Source: Tetranychus cinnabarinus (Eukaryota; Arthropoda; Arachnida; Trombidiformes; Tetranychidae). From it: a stretch of 64,000 nt of DNA. The stretch spans positions 12,214,001-12,278,000 of the forward strand of contig WHVY01000003.1 of assembly GCA_022266195.1 (NCBI GenBank), in the 5' to 3' direction. How positions within the stretch are numbered: position 1 is the stretch's first letter; each line of letters begins with the position of its first letter. This document shows, one piece after another, positions 44,807 through 58,900 of this stretch. Below the pieces are notes generated by a model. It was given only the letters and a program-made list of their open reading frames with translations, was not told the DNA's origin and did not search any database. The translations under genes were made by a program, and so were the position numbers.

Positions 44807-46065
44807 TTAAGATGATTTCAAATTGCTTTTACAAGCAAGCGAGGTGGTCCCGTCTTTGGTGACAATTAATTCTAAACCAACTTCTTGATCATCATTTGTA
44901 TTATCAAATTTTTCCAGATTTGTTTCTTCGACTAATTGATTAATTAATTGAACAGAATCTATACGAGTTGAGTAACAACCATTATCTGCTGGTATGTCTC
45001 TAATATCAAGTTTCAATTGAGTTGTTTTTTCATCATCAATGGCACTATTAGGACACCCGTCGGCTAAAGATGATGAACCATCACCATCCAGGTTGCTTGT
45101 TTTACCCTCTCTACCAACTAAAGCTGTTGATAAATCGGATAATGAATTATTTTGAGGTGGAGGATGAATCGGAATATTGGAAGATGGTCTTTTAAATAGC
45201 GGATCGCCAAAGAGTAGGGTCATTCCTATGGTCACCTTGAGTGTTGAATTATCTTGCCTATAATTTTTGTTGTCATAACCTTCCAATAAATATCTTTTGG
45301 TTATTTGCCCAGAGCCTGCGAATTCTGCTAGATCCAGTTCGACAAAGCCTAGCTTTTGAGATGAGCGACCTCCTTTAACTTCCTAAAAAACAAGAGAACA
45401 AAAATGAATAAGATGAAATTGTAATTTGGTTTTAGCATCGAAAGAAATGGTTGTTGACAAGGAATTGTTGTACCATACCTTACGTACGGATAATCTAAGA
45501 ATAGTCGAGTCAAGAACACCATTAGACGGGTTAGCACTCATTTTACAAATGAAACTAGAGCTACATCTCCATTTAACTTGATGATCTTTTACCTCTTCTC
45601 TGTTATAAAAAGAAATGATGAGATGGATACAGAAAAGGGAAAGAGAAATAGGGATTGATACACGTAAGAAAATTGAGTAAGTACTTTTTTAAAACCATCA
45701 ACAAAGATTATGAGATAAAATTTAACAATATTTAGAAAAAGTGATCTCTAGTCCTACTGTCAGATCATTTTTTCCTAATAATTATATTCAATAATGATTA
45801 TATACATAACACTGATAATACAAATATTATCTCAGATGCATTGTTCAATCATCTCATGAATCTGAATCGATGATCATAAAAAAGAAAAAAATCAATTGCT
45901 AGAGTAATTTACTTACCTAGGAGATATAAAACGGAACGAGCCTCCATCGAGAAGACGACATTTAATGAACATTTGTCCACTAACAAATGGCACTGAGCTC
46001 AATTCTTCTAAAGTCAATGAGACAACGAATTTGTACTTCTTTTTTCTCATCAAAAATGTCATCAT
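44807..46065 (-). CDS. Fam102: FAM102/EEIG1 family protein with N-terminal C2 domain, three exons
   Basis: Exons 46065..45917, 45599..45479 and 45382..44807 join in frame and encode 281 aa. The N-terminal NT-type C2 domain (residues 1 to about 155) carries family landmarks: MRKKKYKFVVSLTLEEL, PFVSGQMFIKCRLLDGGSF, ICKMSANPSNGVLD, QKLGFVELDLAEFAGSG and LLEGYDNKNYRQDNSTLKV. The rest is Ser/Pro/Asn-rich and probably disordered. Near the C-terminus LELIVTKDGTTSLAC resembles the conserved end of FAM102 proteins. It is shorter than vertebrate members (about 360-380 aa). Vertebrate EEIG1 is an oestrogen-induced factor in RANK signalling and osteoclast formation; the arthropod role is not evident. The double ATG at 46065/46062 aligns with the known family start. 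Both introns are GT-AG. Confidence 0.92.
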
Positions 46066-46846
46066 AAACTATTTGAAAAACACTGATCTTAACATCAACA
46101 GAAATATTGAAAACGGTAAGGATAAAAATGATGACAGAAGAAGAAGCAGCAGATATAAAAAAAATTAACAGGTTAATGAGCTTGGTGATGTAGGTAAACA
46201 TAAAACCTTAAAAATAAAAACAAATAACAGTCTGTTAACAGAGTTATTCAATTTAAACAGCAAAATTCGTTAAAATAACAGTAGAGTCTATTTATAAGAC
46301 ATTTTTACGGTAAATGAAGCGGTCTTTTAACATTAAATAGTCACTTTAAATTCCGGTTAACAAACAATTTTTGTAATTCTGTAAACATTGAAACAAGATG
46401 AGATTCCAAATGAGCTGAAACGACAATAGAGAGATAGATAAATTAACCAAACTGTATTGAATGACTATAATTAGTAATTACGGTCATTTGTCCTGATTTT
46501 TAAAGATGCTTTGGTTACTCGCCTGTTTCACTCATTTAATAGGTAACCGTGGTTAATCCCACCCCCAACCTGAAAATAACCGGTTACTTTTTTTACCGCC
46601 AAATTTGAAAATCACAACCAGAATAATAACGTCTCTTAGCGCCATCTAGAGGTTGGTAGAAAAATTTGCTTAATAATATGAAGTGAAAGCGATTACAGAT
46701 AACAGGTCAACCCTTTTTACATTTATTTTTAAAGTGAATAAGGTCATTGCTAAAAATTTTTCAAATTCTTTATCGAACTTGAACTGAAATTTGATCGTTG
46801 ATAAAGTAACCGGTTATTAAACATCTGCATAATTTGATTTGGTTTG
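46066..46846. promoter_or_regulatory. Upstream region of FAM102 with two AACCGGTT sites
   Basis: This is the presumed promoter side of the minus-strand FAM102 gene. The palindrome AACCGGTT, the core of Grainyhead-type sites, occurs at 46578-46585 and 46808-46815. A related GTAACCGTGGTTA is at about 46541. Function is inferred from motif alone. No exon is recognised. Confidence 0.35.
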
Positions 46847-47253
46847 GACTCATTTGGACACTAGAGCAAACAATTGTAAAACTTGGACTTAAGCTACTAA
46901 TCCAATTATTGTTTTTTCACTAATTTTAACTAAGAATTGACCGGGGACCTTCACAAAATTTAACATTGACGATCATGAACAACAAGTAAAAAGATCATTT
47001 TATTGCGATTTTAATACTTCCATTTTGATTAAAAAAAGATGAATGCTTCTGATTGAATTTTCATTGTGATTTTTTTAAATCGACGCTAAAAGAATGAGAA
47101 ATTATGGCCTTTCACTTGTTGTTCATGATCGTCAATGTTAAATTTTGTGAAGGTCCCCGGTCAATTCTTAGTTAAAATTAGTGAAAAAACAATAATTGGA
47201 TTAGTAGCTTAAGTCCAAGTTTTCAATTGTTTGCTCTAGTGTCCAAATGAGTC
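46847..47253. mobile_element. Hairpin MITE with about 140-bp arms
   Basis: Left arm 46847-46989 and right arm 47112-47253 are almost perfect inverse copies (GACTCATTTGGACACTAGAG at the outer ends), with about 120 bp between them. No coding capacity. The core (AACAACAAGT...TTTTAATACTTCC) recurs in inverse orientation at about 29604-29790, which shows a dispersed family. TTTGATTT occurs just outside both ends and may be a remnant of a target duplication. Confidence 0.85.
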
Positions 47254-47491
47254 TACTCCTTTGATTTAAAGTAGATTCGCAAGTCAATGAAACCAGTTAA
47301 TCTAACTTCGGAGATTACTTTACAACTTACGGTACATTTCAATTTGTTAGTCACTAGTCAATACGAAATAGACTCGGACTAACAGGTCAAAATTTAAAGT
47401 CAACTCAAAACCATATAATCATCTAATGATCGATGAATAAGACTTTAAACATGTTTCTCTATTTAACGTCGCTTTTTTGTTTTTAAAACAG

Positions 47492-47624
47492 TACCCATAA
47501 ACGTGGCTGGTCAACACAAAGTATTGCGGAGGAAAGAGATTGGATATTGTATACAAATTATTATAGAATTGCCACTGATTCTAATAAACACCAAGAATTA
47601 CTGAGGATCGAAAAAATGGTTTAA
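47492..47624 (+). CDS. Possible terminal exon, unknown protein
   Basis: After a TTTTTAAAACAG acceptor, 43 codons are open to a TAA. The peptide is protein-like rather than AT-driven (KRGWSTQSIAEERDWILY, then TNYYRIATDSNKHQELLR). I do not recognise it, and no upstream exon with a matching phase was found. It may be chance. Confidence 0.25.
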
Positions 47625-49320
47625 TTGACTTTAGATTAAGTCAATGGTTTAATTTTCATTAATCAGTCAATTAATTCCTCTTATGGTTTACTTTGCCGTT
47701 TGGGATTAAAATGCTCAACAATGTTAACATTTTGCTGAGAAACTTTGGATCAAACTGCCATCTATTGATGAAGAATTGAAATATTTCCAAACTAAAAATT
47801 TTCAACTTCGATCTCAACCGAAACTAAGTCCTCAATATTTCCGCTTGTTTGTCTATTCTAAAGTACTTCATTGCTCTAACTCTAAATTTTCATGTTAACA
47901 TGTCACCTTTCATGCATATGTTTTCCTTGTGAAATAAATAAACAATTGACAAAAGAATCATAGGCTTCCGTGAATTGAATTAAGTTAAAGATCATTCGAT
48001 TATGATTCCCATTTCATTGACATTACCTGAATCTTTTAATATTTTTTAATTTTTGATGCAAGTTGATAATGTCCAGGAGATATGTTTTGGATATGGCCGT
48101 GTTTTTAAGTATCCATCCGTTAGTAAAATATGATTCTGAGACAACGCGTATATCTCATGGTATAACAAGTAGCAACCAAAGTAAAAAAGTTTCAGATGAT
48201 GTGCTCATAAAATCAGTTGAATGATCATATGACCTCAAAAACGATTCAGTTTTGATTCACCTTTATCACTTTCTATTCGTGGAAATCAAACAGAAAATTC
48301 AGAATAGTTCACAATGATATCGGAACTAAATTTAATCTACTGAACTCTAATGAAAGACTGAAAATCAACAATCACGCCATTTGTTAAATAAATATCTGTA
48401 AATAAGCCATTTCATAGAGGCTCAACTAGAGGATCTGAATGTTTTCAATTTCATTGCTTTTGTAAATAAGTCATTCAAAGACAGATGCTTTACCATTTAC
48501 TCAAGTAATAGCCTTTTCAAGCTCATGATACTAAGCATTTGGGGAAAAGAAATTAAAACAGACAGAATCTTGTTTTGCTCAAATAATCAAATTATTGTTC
48601 AAGTTGATCATAAGCTGAATGACTGAAAATAAGATTCAATGTAATCATCGGTTAATAAAAAGTCATCATCATGATAAAGGTTCATCAACAGTGTTTCATC
48701 TTTAACAGTTTTTTCCGAAAAATTTCTTGATTGAGATCTTTTCAGATGAGCTTGTACCAACAATTCAATATAAAAATCAAAGCAATTCTCATTTCGATCA
48801 TCGATTGGTTGATCAACTCATGAAAACGATTATTCAAAAGAGGCAAAGACGTGCAAATTTTCCGAACAATTCTGAATTGCTATTTAAACCAAAAACATGA
48901 GCGAAGACAACGAATATCTTGGCATTCATCTTGTTTGGAATGGTACTAAAAACTCAGTTTTCATAGTTTGACTCAACAGTCGACCAAGAAATATGAAAAG
49001 CTCGACGAATTCTCGACGGAAGTTACCAAATTCAAATCTTGAATATAATGTTGATTCAGTTTTATATCGAGCTGATCAGGAATAAAAGTTTAAGTTTTCA
49101 TGGTTAAAGTGGAGTGCAAGAGAAGGGTGAAAATGTGGTTAAATGTACAATTAGCTCGAATTTGAATGATTTTTGTCTAATCTGACATTTACCGTTATCT
49201 TACTGATGTTGGAAATGAATAAAAAGTAACAAAAATTGTGTTTTAAATGAAAAATTGGACAAACATTATAGTGATATTGTTCAATGAAATGAGATAAATG
49301 CGCTGATTGAGTAAGCGCAA
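47625..49320. other. Intergenic
   Basis: About 1.7 kb of AT-rich DNA with no gene, repeat or RNA that I can recognise. Confidence 0.45.
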
Positions 49321-49919
49321 GAGCATCTTATCCTTAGTTGAAGATCCCGGTTAACATTAGCCTTTCCACTGCTCCATCTTCATCCTCATCTCGATCATCA
49401 TTTTCATCATCATTGCTCACTTTGTTTCCTAACCAAAGGGAGTCCATTTCTCACTTTGATAGTCACTGTTTTCCCATCACTTTCATTGAACACCGTAAAG
49501 GCAACAACAATATTTATCCATCTGATTCTTCATCTCTGTCCATCTTCCAGTCTGTTTATCATCATCATTATCATTCCCTCAACTTTATCTCTCCTCAATC
49601 ATCATCATCACTTACCCATCTTCCTCGAACATCACTTTTCATTCAACTTTTCCTTTTCCTTCCTCTTTCTTTATCCATGTTTTACTCACAAAAATGTTCA
49701 ACGGAAACCGGCAATTATACCAACAACAACAACAACAAAATCATCAACAATAACGATAATAACATCAACAAAACCAAAGCCAATCAAAAACAGTCGAACC
49801 AAATTTGATTTCATCCATTGAACTATCAAAAGTTGATTGAATGTGCGGCTCAACACTAACATCGTTATCATCCCAACCAATTTCATCGGTTAAACTTTTC
49901 AAAAACTTCATCTTCATCG
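49321..49919 (+). other. Candidate 5' exon: low-complexity leader plus 26-codon start, unknown gene
   Basis: A C/T/A-rich stretch (49369-49800) with TCA/CAT and AAC triplet runs leads to ATG 49841. The frame MCGSTLTSLSSQPISSVK continues to a strong GGTAAGTG donor after 49919, leaving phase 1. An in-frame TGA stands directly before the ATG. The leader is open in two frames only because of triplet repeats. It could be the first exon of a gene whose other exons lie beyond the window, but no match is recognised. Confidence 0.3.
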
Positions 49920-52900
49920 GTAAGTGATCGATCAATTAATCTCTGAAATCCGTTGGCCGTTTCCTCGATTCAGATCAAAAACTTGAATCGACATTAACAT
50001 TGAAACATTTTTTCGATAAAAAAATTCCAAGATTCAAATGATTCCAACTCGAAAGTGATTGCACTTCAAAAGTCAAAATTTCATTTCATTTTTTGGTGTA
50101 AATTTTGCAAAACTTCATGCAAATGAATTTCGAAATTTATGAAAAGATAATTTGAAGAGGAACAAGTCTTCGAATCGAAGTGATTACTAATACTTCGGGC
50201 TCGAAAAAGTAAATGGCAAAACTGAAGTAAAATGATGAAAGTTGATTAACTCTGGAAGCTTGTGAAGAGCATAATTTATGCAAAAAGCCTAACACTGTTA
50301 ATCAAATTTAGTCTCAAGTATATATTAAGTGCATTGAAAAGAGTATTAAATCTATTCATTGATTCAAAAGTTTACCTTGAAGGTGTTTGTAGACCTTAAT
50401 GTATATTAATAATGAAAGTTTGATCAAACACTTGATACGTTTTTGTTGTTTTTTACGGTTGTTGATAGCATTTACTCCATTATTTTTGCTGCCTTTCACC
50501 CTAAGGTCATAATTCACCTCAAGTCTTGACGATAAAAACTGTTTCTTCTGCCCAAAGGAAGGTTTTCAAATAAAGTAGATAAACATTGACTGATAAAACT
50601 GTTTCAATCACAAGCCAAGGGAGTAAAGTGATGATGAAGATGAAGACAGAAAAGAGAAGAAGAAAAAAAGGAAGAAAAAAAAGACAAATAAACTCTCAAG
50701 TGCTCTTTTTGAGGTAAACCAATGGTAAACATTTTACTTATTGTACTTCAATCATGATCATCTTCATGATGAGATCTTTTTCCAGACTCTCAATGAGTAA
50801 ATGTGATGATACCTTGTTGATACACAACAATATACTTTAGTCGACTGTTCATTATTTAATAAGCAACTCTTAATAAACTTCATTATCTCATTGAAAAGCC
50901 TTTTGTTTTAAATTTCAATAGTTATTAGCATATTAAAGTTATTGAAACTTTGAATAAAACTGTAAAAACAAAGAGGAAAACCTTTTGTTTGTTTGTAATA
51001 TCTTTTTACCTTTTCAGTTTCACCATCAATACAACAACCCATTGGGAGTTACTAGACTTGTTATTTCACTCTCTTTTTGTTATTCAACGGAAATTTAATC
51101 AGGAAAATGCAATTAGGATAAAAGCGTTCCCAGCATTGGGAGTGAAAATGAGTTTATAAAAAAGTTTACCTCAATGATATTAGTCCAATGGAAAAGAAAA
51201 TACCTCAAAGGTAACTTTTTTTCTCTCTTTTTGCTCTTCGTCATAATAGGCCAATGTTAATCAATTTTCAAAGTTATTAATGTTTACTCGGTGTCGGTTC
51301 AACAATACAGTTTGTCGAGTTTCAGTGAAAAACAAGAGACAAAAATTGATAACCTTTCATAATGATTTTTGTCTGATCAAGTTTCATCTTGATCGGTTGG
51401 ATATTGACTTTGAAAGTGTCAGATTGGTTTACTTTAAATATTGATTTTAAATAACAGTAATTACGTTCTGAGCTGAGTTGCATGTTAAGCTCTTGGAATA
51501 GACTCTGGAATAAACATTTTTGTAGTTCTTAAGCGATGGAAATTAATTTTGAGAATTTTGTAAAAGGTTTGAAAATTGATAAACAAATTTTTTTTGCATT
51601 GAAACATCAATGAAAATCTGGAAATTTTGTTGGTTCTCAAGGATGGAAACAATGTATTTGTCAAACGGAAAATGTTATTGATTAGAATGAACTTCGAGGA
51701 TTGAGGTTCAATTTGTTCTGATAAAACTGTAACATTTAATTTCGAAGTGAGTTGCCAACAAATTCTCAAATTTCAGGTGATTTTAAACTTGACCAGTAAC
51801 CTTAAGAAGAAATTTTAACTTGATCTGAAGATATCAGATTCGAGTTTCATTTGAAATCTGCTTACAAGTTGCTTGTTACAACTATCGAATAACAACAAAC
51901 TTTCGAAGCAAAAATAACTTTAAATGTTACTTTGAAGATCAACATTTATACAGTTTAACCAGAAACACAGTTTTCTTGTGAACAGCAAAAGTATCTTTAG
52001 CTAATTTGTTTGGATTCAGAGTTACAGAACTCAAACTAAAATTTAGAAAAATAATTATCTCAACTCAATGGAAATAGTAACTTCTGGAAATGGAAATCTG
52101 TTGAATTCTGAGAAACAAGTCTTATGACAACGGGTTACACTAAACATGGAGTTAGCGAGAAATTTTTCAAGAAAATTTTTGTGGAAACAGAAAAGGTACA
52201 AACTGTCCATCTGAACGGTAAATGTTATCAAATGTCGGTGACTTTTATTGGGATTAATTCATTTTGTTCATTTCAAATTGGATTAACCTTTTGTTTTATG
52301 TTCGAAATGAATTGAAAGATCATGATTATCAAATTGAATTGTCAAATAAATTATATTAACATTGCAACTATTGATGTTTTTATCTCTTCTTTCCCTGCAA
52401 ATTGAATGTTTCTTATGGATAAATCAGTTTCAAGACAAGATAAATGATTTTACCCTTGCAACTGAATAAGAAAATGGAGAGTTTTATATAACTTATATGA
52501 AACTCTGCAGGGAATTAAAATGCAAAACAAGTTGAAGATGAGGATGAAAATGTTGGTGATGATAAAAAATGAATGGACAAAAGGAATGAAAAGAAATGCT
52601 TTATTCAGATGATAATAGTTATTTGATATTATTTCAGGTCAAAAGTGAATTCTTAGTTATATTTATGTGGCAAGTTAGCTTAGGTAATGCAGATAAGATG
52701 ATGATCTGAGGAAGATGCAGGAAGAGAGGAAAAAGGTCAATCAGACTCACCAGGGAATGCTCATGATGCTCAGTTGATCATGATAAATGGTTATCACTTT
52801 AATTATAATGCACTTTTTATTCGTTTTCAACGCACTCAACAGAGAGAACAGATTGACTTATCAAAGTCGAGAAAAAGCCAAATTTTAAATGAAATACAAG

Positions 52901-55900
52901 ATGAGACACTCCGTTAATCGATGGCCTTCTTGTATTTCAAACAACTTTGCTCACAACTTCATCAAAAGTAATGAACAAATCACTCGACAAATCGGTACCA
53001 CAACAAGATACAAAAACAGATTCAAAATGCTCGAAAAATAAGTCCATTTGAAATGGCGAAAGGTCAATTTGAGATGGTCGAAATTGAGTTTCTCAGAAAA
53101 TCTTCCTTTGATTGAAACAGCGAAACTATTGGAGGAAAGGCGTAAATCAGAAATAGATCAGCTAATAAGCTTAGAAGCTGATCTTAAATTAATATTTGAA
53201 ACAAATAGATGAATCACATTGAAATTATCTGAATAAGGAATGAAGAATCGAAGTTTTGAGCTACAATCCGAGCAATGGTTCCAATAATTCTGTCAATCCA
53301 CCTTGAAACTTATCTTTCTTTTAGTCCGACGTGATGAATTATCTTCTTCAAAACAATATCAAATACAAAAAGATTTGAATGAAGCAAGTAAATCATTGAT
53401 CAGCTGTTGAGATCGAAATTCCGGTTCCATTCGCTGAAAGAAGTTAAACTCGATTTTATTCGTATTTGAGTTTCGATGAAATTTGATTACAATTGTTATT
53501 TATATCATTTAGTAGATTATTAATTACTCCACTCATTTGCCTGGAGTTTACATCTTCAGAGTGGTCTGAATAAATTATTCAACAAACATAATCAATAGAA
53601 AGATTATGAGCAATAAGTCTAGTTGAAATGTGATATCATGTTATGAATGATTTTACATTTCAATATTCTCATGTTTTCTGTTTACCTGAACATTTTCCGC
53701 TATTATTTACTCTTGATATTGGTCAAAATTTTGTTAGTCTCTTCATTGGATCTTCTGGACAAACAATTATCTGAATTACTTTTTACTTTTTTGTTCATGT
53801 TTTTATCATGTTCAACTCTCAATGGACCTTGTCATCAGTCTGGGTCAGTCTTGACTTTCATCAACTTTCAACATTTTACTCGCCAATAACATTAAATGCA
53901 ATATTTTCATCCAACTTTTACTTTTTCCCATCAACTTTGCCTTTTAATACATCAGTTAACTGATACAGAAATGATGAGCAAAGAAAATATCATTTTTACC
54001 AAAAAAATGTTATTCTTATTAAATGTTTAACTTGGAGTAAAATCCCATTTTTGAGCCAAAATTCACTCCATCAATTTATAGCAAACAAAGTTGACCTTTT
54101 CATTGAAAACGGTTAACATTGAATTTAAAAGTTGAAGTAATTATAATTTGTTGAATAAATATTTAATGTAAAGGCAAAATAGTAACAATTAATTGTTTGC
54201 AAAATGAATAAAAGAAGAAAATCAATGATAAAAATGTGAATCAACTTGAAATGTCAACTTGAACAAGCTGATAATTGGCTTTTCAGGTGATTTATCATGA
54301 AAAATTATTCATTTAGAAGTCTTTTTCTTCTCATAAAAACAAATGAAATTGAAATTTACATTGAATTATAAATAGATGTTAAGATTCATTTGAATGGTTA
54401 ATTGAGTGAATCACAATTTCAGATTAAAGGTAAACCCATTGAAAAGATTTCACTTTTAATCGGATTGTTTAATCAACTAATAGCAATCAATTTGAGCTTT
54501 AATTTTACCTAAGCTCATCACACCAATTAACTGAGTAAATGTTGGATTAAAAGGGAAATCATTTTTTGTCAAAAGTCCAATCAACTGTTTCAAGTATTTA
54601 CATTTTTATCAGCATTTAAATTAACTTCATCTTCTGTTAATAATCACTATTAACCATGAATCTCTATCAACAATCAAATTGATCGTTTTCATGGTTTTTC
54701 TTTGCCTTCTTCTGTAAACATTGAGCTTGTCATGTAAAGTCTCATGAGATGAGCAGATGATGAGGATAAAGATGAACTTTTCCCTTCTCTTGTGCTTCTT
54801 GAAAATTGATCATCAACACAAAATCTCATCATGAAAAAGGCAAACTGATAATCAAGTTAAGATGCAAACCATATTTACCCAGTCATCATCATCATAATCA
54901 TAAATAAAGTCAACCAGACTCTTTTTTGTGCCTTAATTATTTTACTTTATATTAACATGCCAACCCAAACCTATTATTATTTTGAGTAAATGTTGGTAAC
55001 ATCAATCTTGTTGAATCGTTCAATGATCTTGCTTCAATAATCGGTTGACATTGAAATCCACTTGTAATTGAATAAATTAAAAATGAAATTGTTGCCTGTG
55101 TGCTCATTGCAATTGCTTTTTTCTGACATTCTTTTCAAACTCAATTCAGGTTTTAATCAGGGAAAGACAAAAGGCACAAGGTGATCAAGATGAAGTTGGA
55201 GTAAAGCTTAAAGGCTTTTATTAATTTTCCTCATCAATCATCAACTTTTCCTTTTCTTCTTCTTCTGTGGTTTTTATTTGATCAACAAAGATGATTGGTG
55301 AAGGTTTGACAACAAGATCAAGTCCTAGTTTATCATCATCATTATAACCATCGTTTGGATATTGCAAGTTAAATATTTGAAGTTTATCAAATGCTGAAGG
55401 GAAAGGCTGAGTTTATTCATAATCTTGAGTCGGGTTCAATGCTTATTGACTAAAATGTAAACAAATTTCAAGAGTTTATATTTTCGTTGTCAATCCATTG
55501 ATTAAGGCTCAACATTGCAGCTCAAACAATCGTTTAGCCGAGTTGAGGCGAACCTTGATTTTATCATGAAATGATCAAGTCAGACTCATTCGAAGTGCGC
55601 AAATAAACTCAAATTGTTGAGTTCATTCACCAAACATCTGCATGCTTCATGTTTTTTGTTTTATCACTGAAACATGATTTCATTCTAATAAACATTAAAA
55701 GCCTTTACTTTACAAAATGTTCAAATTATGAGTAACTTGATCTTTATAATTGTGTGATGAATATTGATCGGTTATTTTGTCGATTATTTTGCTTTATTAT
55801 AGCATTTGATTGCCAATGAAAACTGTGATTAACTGTAATCAATAAAAAGATTTTAATTTCAAAATAATTGCGTTTTTTGGTTTTATAATGAAGCTGAAGC

Positions 55901-58900
55901 AACTCTGTTTATGCTTTTGTTATTATTTTCGCTTCTTTAGGCGAAATATTATCTTAATAAGCTTTAAATGCTTTAAAGATTTAAAATTCACAGAATAGGT
56001 TCATAGGTTCATAGATGTAGAAGAAAATAATTTTTGAAGATTTGATCTGGCATGCAGATTCTTTCTGATCAAGAATTTGAATTTTGTGAAAGCGAATTTC
56101 TTCTTAATCTCAATAAACTCCAAGCAATATTTTATTCTGAATTGTTTATACAGTTAAACTAATTCGAATAAATCTGATTTCTATTTGCGTCAAACTTTTC
56201 AATCTGGCTTGAGCTGAGCTGTCATTGGACTTCAGCTGCAGGCTATGGGATTCGGTTTGAATCTCATTTCATTCATACTTTGAACCTTTACTCAAAATAA
56301 AGGAACATCTCTTAATGAACTCCCATACTTTGATTCTGAATCGCAATATCATGCATCAACTGAATATTCTTTTTAGAAAATTAGAATAGATAAATGACTT
56401 AAAATTAATGCTTTTCATTCGATACATGAAAATATTCCTTCAAAAAGCTAACTCGAACGAAATCAAATTTCATAAGACAAAAACTGGAGATTTCCTGATT
56501 CCATCAATTGCAATTTTTATCTAATAAGTTGAGATTCCCTGTACACAAGCAAACATCTGTTGTGGTTTCTTTCATCATGACCCTAACATTATTTTCAATA
56601 GCTTTGGCCAATCTTTCAAAATTAACAAACAGAATCCTTTGTCAAGTATTTCAACTGATTCCAAAGGAAACTCGACTGTAATTTTATGATAACAGCATGA
56701 CATTGAGGTCATTTAGTAACCATTCAGTGTGACATTAATGGCCAATAAATAGTAATTAAAGTGGCGAAAATAAAATGACTATTGAAATCCTTCACAAAAG
56801 CTGTTCAAATGACTGGAGGCAATGTCTCATCACTTTAAGTTAAACTCAAACTGATGTAATTACAAAATGATAAACTCAATATAAACTCATAAAACAGTTT
56901 CAATTCAAGTATCATTTGTTCAAACAACGAATTGTTTACTTTTTAAGAGTTTCATGATATTCCAATAGTCAACACATTTCAATATGAAAATTGGCTTAAG
57001 GTTAAGAAGAAGAAAAATAGATTGAAATTGTGCTTGACATTCAGCTGAGAACGGATGTCGTTCATCAAAACTGTTATTTCCTGTCGAGTTTCATTACAAG
57101 AAGAAATATTCTTGGAAAGATAATGATTCTTTTCTCATTACATTAACATGTTCACATTAAATATCAATAAATGAAATGATATTTCAATGTAATAACATTT
57201 GAATCACACCTTACCATAATGATTATCATCACCTTAAGCCAACTTTAATAACCATTAACATTGTTTTTCCTCTTCTCCCACTTTTCATCGGCATAATACT
57301 TCATATCAGCTTTTACTTTATCATAATCATCAAATCATCTAAATATGATTAAAATAATGATGTAAACAAGGAATCGGGAATGAAAGGGAAACTGAAAGGC
57401 AACTTTTCCTCTTCTCTTGATAAATGATAAGTGACTTTACTTGGTTCACCTTTACCTTAAACTCAAGTTTACCTCAAGTTTAAAGTAAAAGACAAAAAAC
57501 TAATGTTCAACTCAACTTGATCCATTGTAATGTACATTATCTTGCTTTATCCTCATCATTATCATCTCAATGTTTCTCTTGCTTCTCTTCCTTTGCGTGT
57601 TTATCATCAAAAAACATTGCAACACAATTTTCCTTCTTTTTTATCTTTTCCATCTTCTTTTATCTATTTTTTCCCTTTTCAAATTCAAATATTGATCAGG
57701 GTGGGAAATGGCTTTACAATTGATGGTTACCATTAGATGGGTAAATATAATCTGACAAATGAATCTTTCAGATAAAATACCTTTTCTTTTTTTATTTACT
57801 TCTCATGCAAAAATCGCTTTGACATTTCACTTTTGTTGTTACTTATTGTTCATCATTTGAAACATTTTCAACTTCAATTGACCTCAACAATTGATCAATG
57901 CTAATTGAAGAATTGCCAAAAAGTTGAATCATCAGTAACATTCATTTTATTCTGAAAAACATGACTAAATTCATTTGTTTAGCTCAGCTCGTGTCTGGCC
58001 AATGGACAGTTCAAAGTTACTTTATTTGTCAAAAGCATTACTTGGTAACAATTGAGTTGAACAAACATTAAATTTGTTTTTGACTCCGAATGAAGTTGAC
58101 ACAAATACGGTATTTGATGCTCAATGGTTGAGGTTAAATGCGAGTTTTATAAGACTTGAATTTTGAATATTCAGATGTTTAAAATGGAAATGTTAAAATT
58201 ATTATTTTTATTGAAAAATGTTGAAATCTCTCAGTCTAAAATAACTTGTAAATGATTCCTGGTTACGTTTTCACTATCACAATGAAAAATATCAATTTCA
58301 TATAAAATGATATCAGTTCAATTTCAAATGACTGGTGAATGTAATTCAACAATGAAACGGAAAGAGTTTCTCAATTTAAGTTGTGTTCCAATGTTGAGCA
58401 TGATATTCAAAAGACTAGTTTTAGAAGTCGAAAAGCTTTCTGAAAATGCAAACCTGATTTCATGTACTTTTTAATGGAGAATACAACAAATAAATAGCTT
58501 TGAGTTGTCGAGGAACTTTGATCTTTCCTTGGCTTCGTTCCAATCTTCGTCAGACGATGAAACACGAATGGATTTATCCGAACTGGAAATTCTAGGATTT
58601 CTGTGAAATCATAAATGAATAGGTTTTGATGCAATTTAGATGAAGATGCCAACAGAATCATTTCATTTAATTGCATAACTTTTTGGTGAATTTAATTGTA
58701 AAATTATTCAATTTCAATGTTCGTTTCCAGTTGATGATGATTATTGAAATGTCAATCATACTTAGCAAACCTTAATTTGATTAACATTAAAATGTGTTCC
58801 TTGCTCAATTACCTTATTCAAACCCATTTTCCACTCACTCCTTTAATTAGATTGTGATTTGAACTCCAACTTTTTTCACACAAAAAAAGGTTAAGATTTG

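Noticed and set aside
49338..49808. 156-codon Ser/Asn-rich frame, with a second open frame overlapping it
   Set aside because: Begins at TTG and consists of TCA/CAT/AAC triplet runs open in two frames; treated as leader sequence.
57517..57736. Two overlapping 68-codon Phe/Ser-rich frames
   Set aside because: T/C-rich low complexity, no motif.
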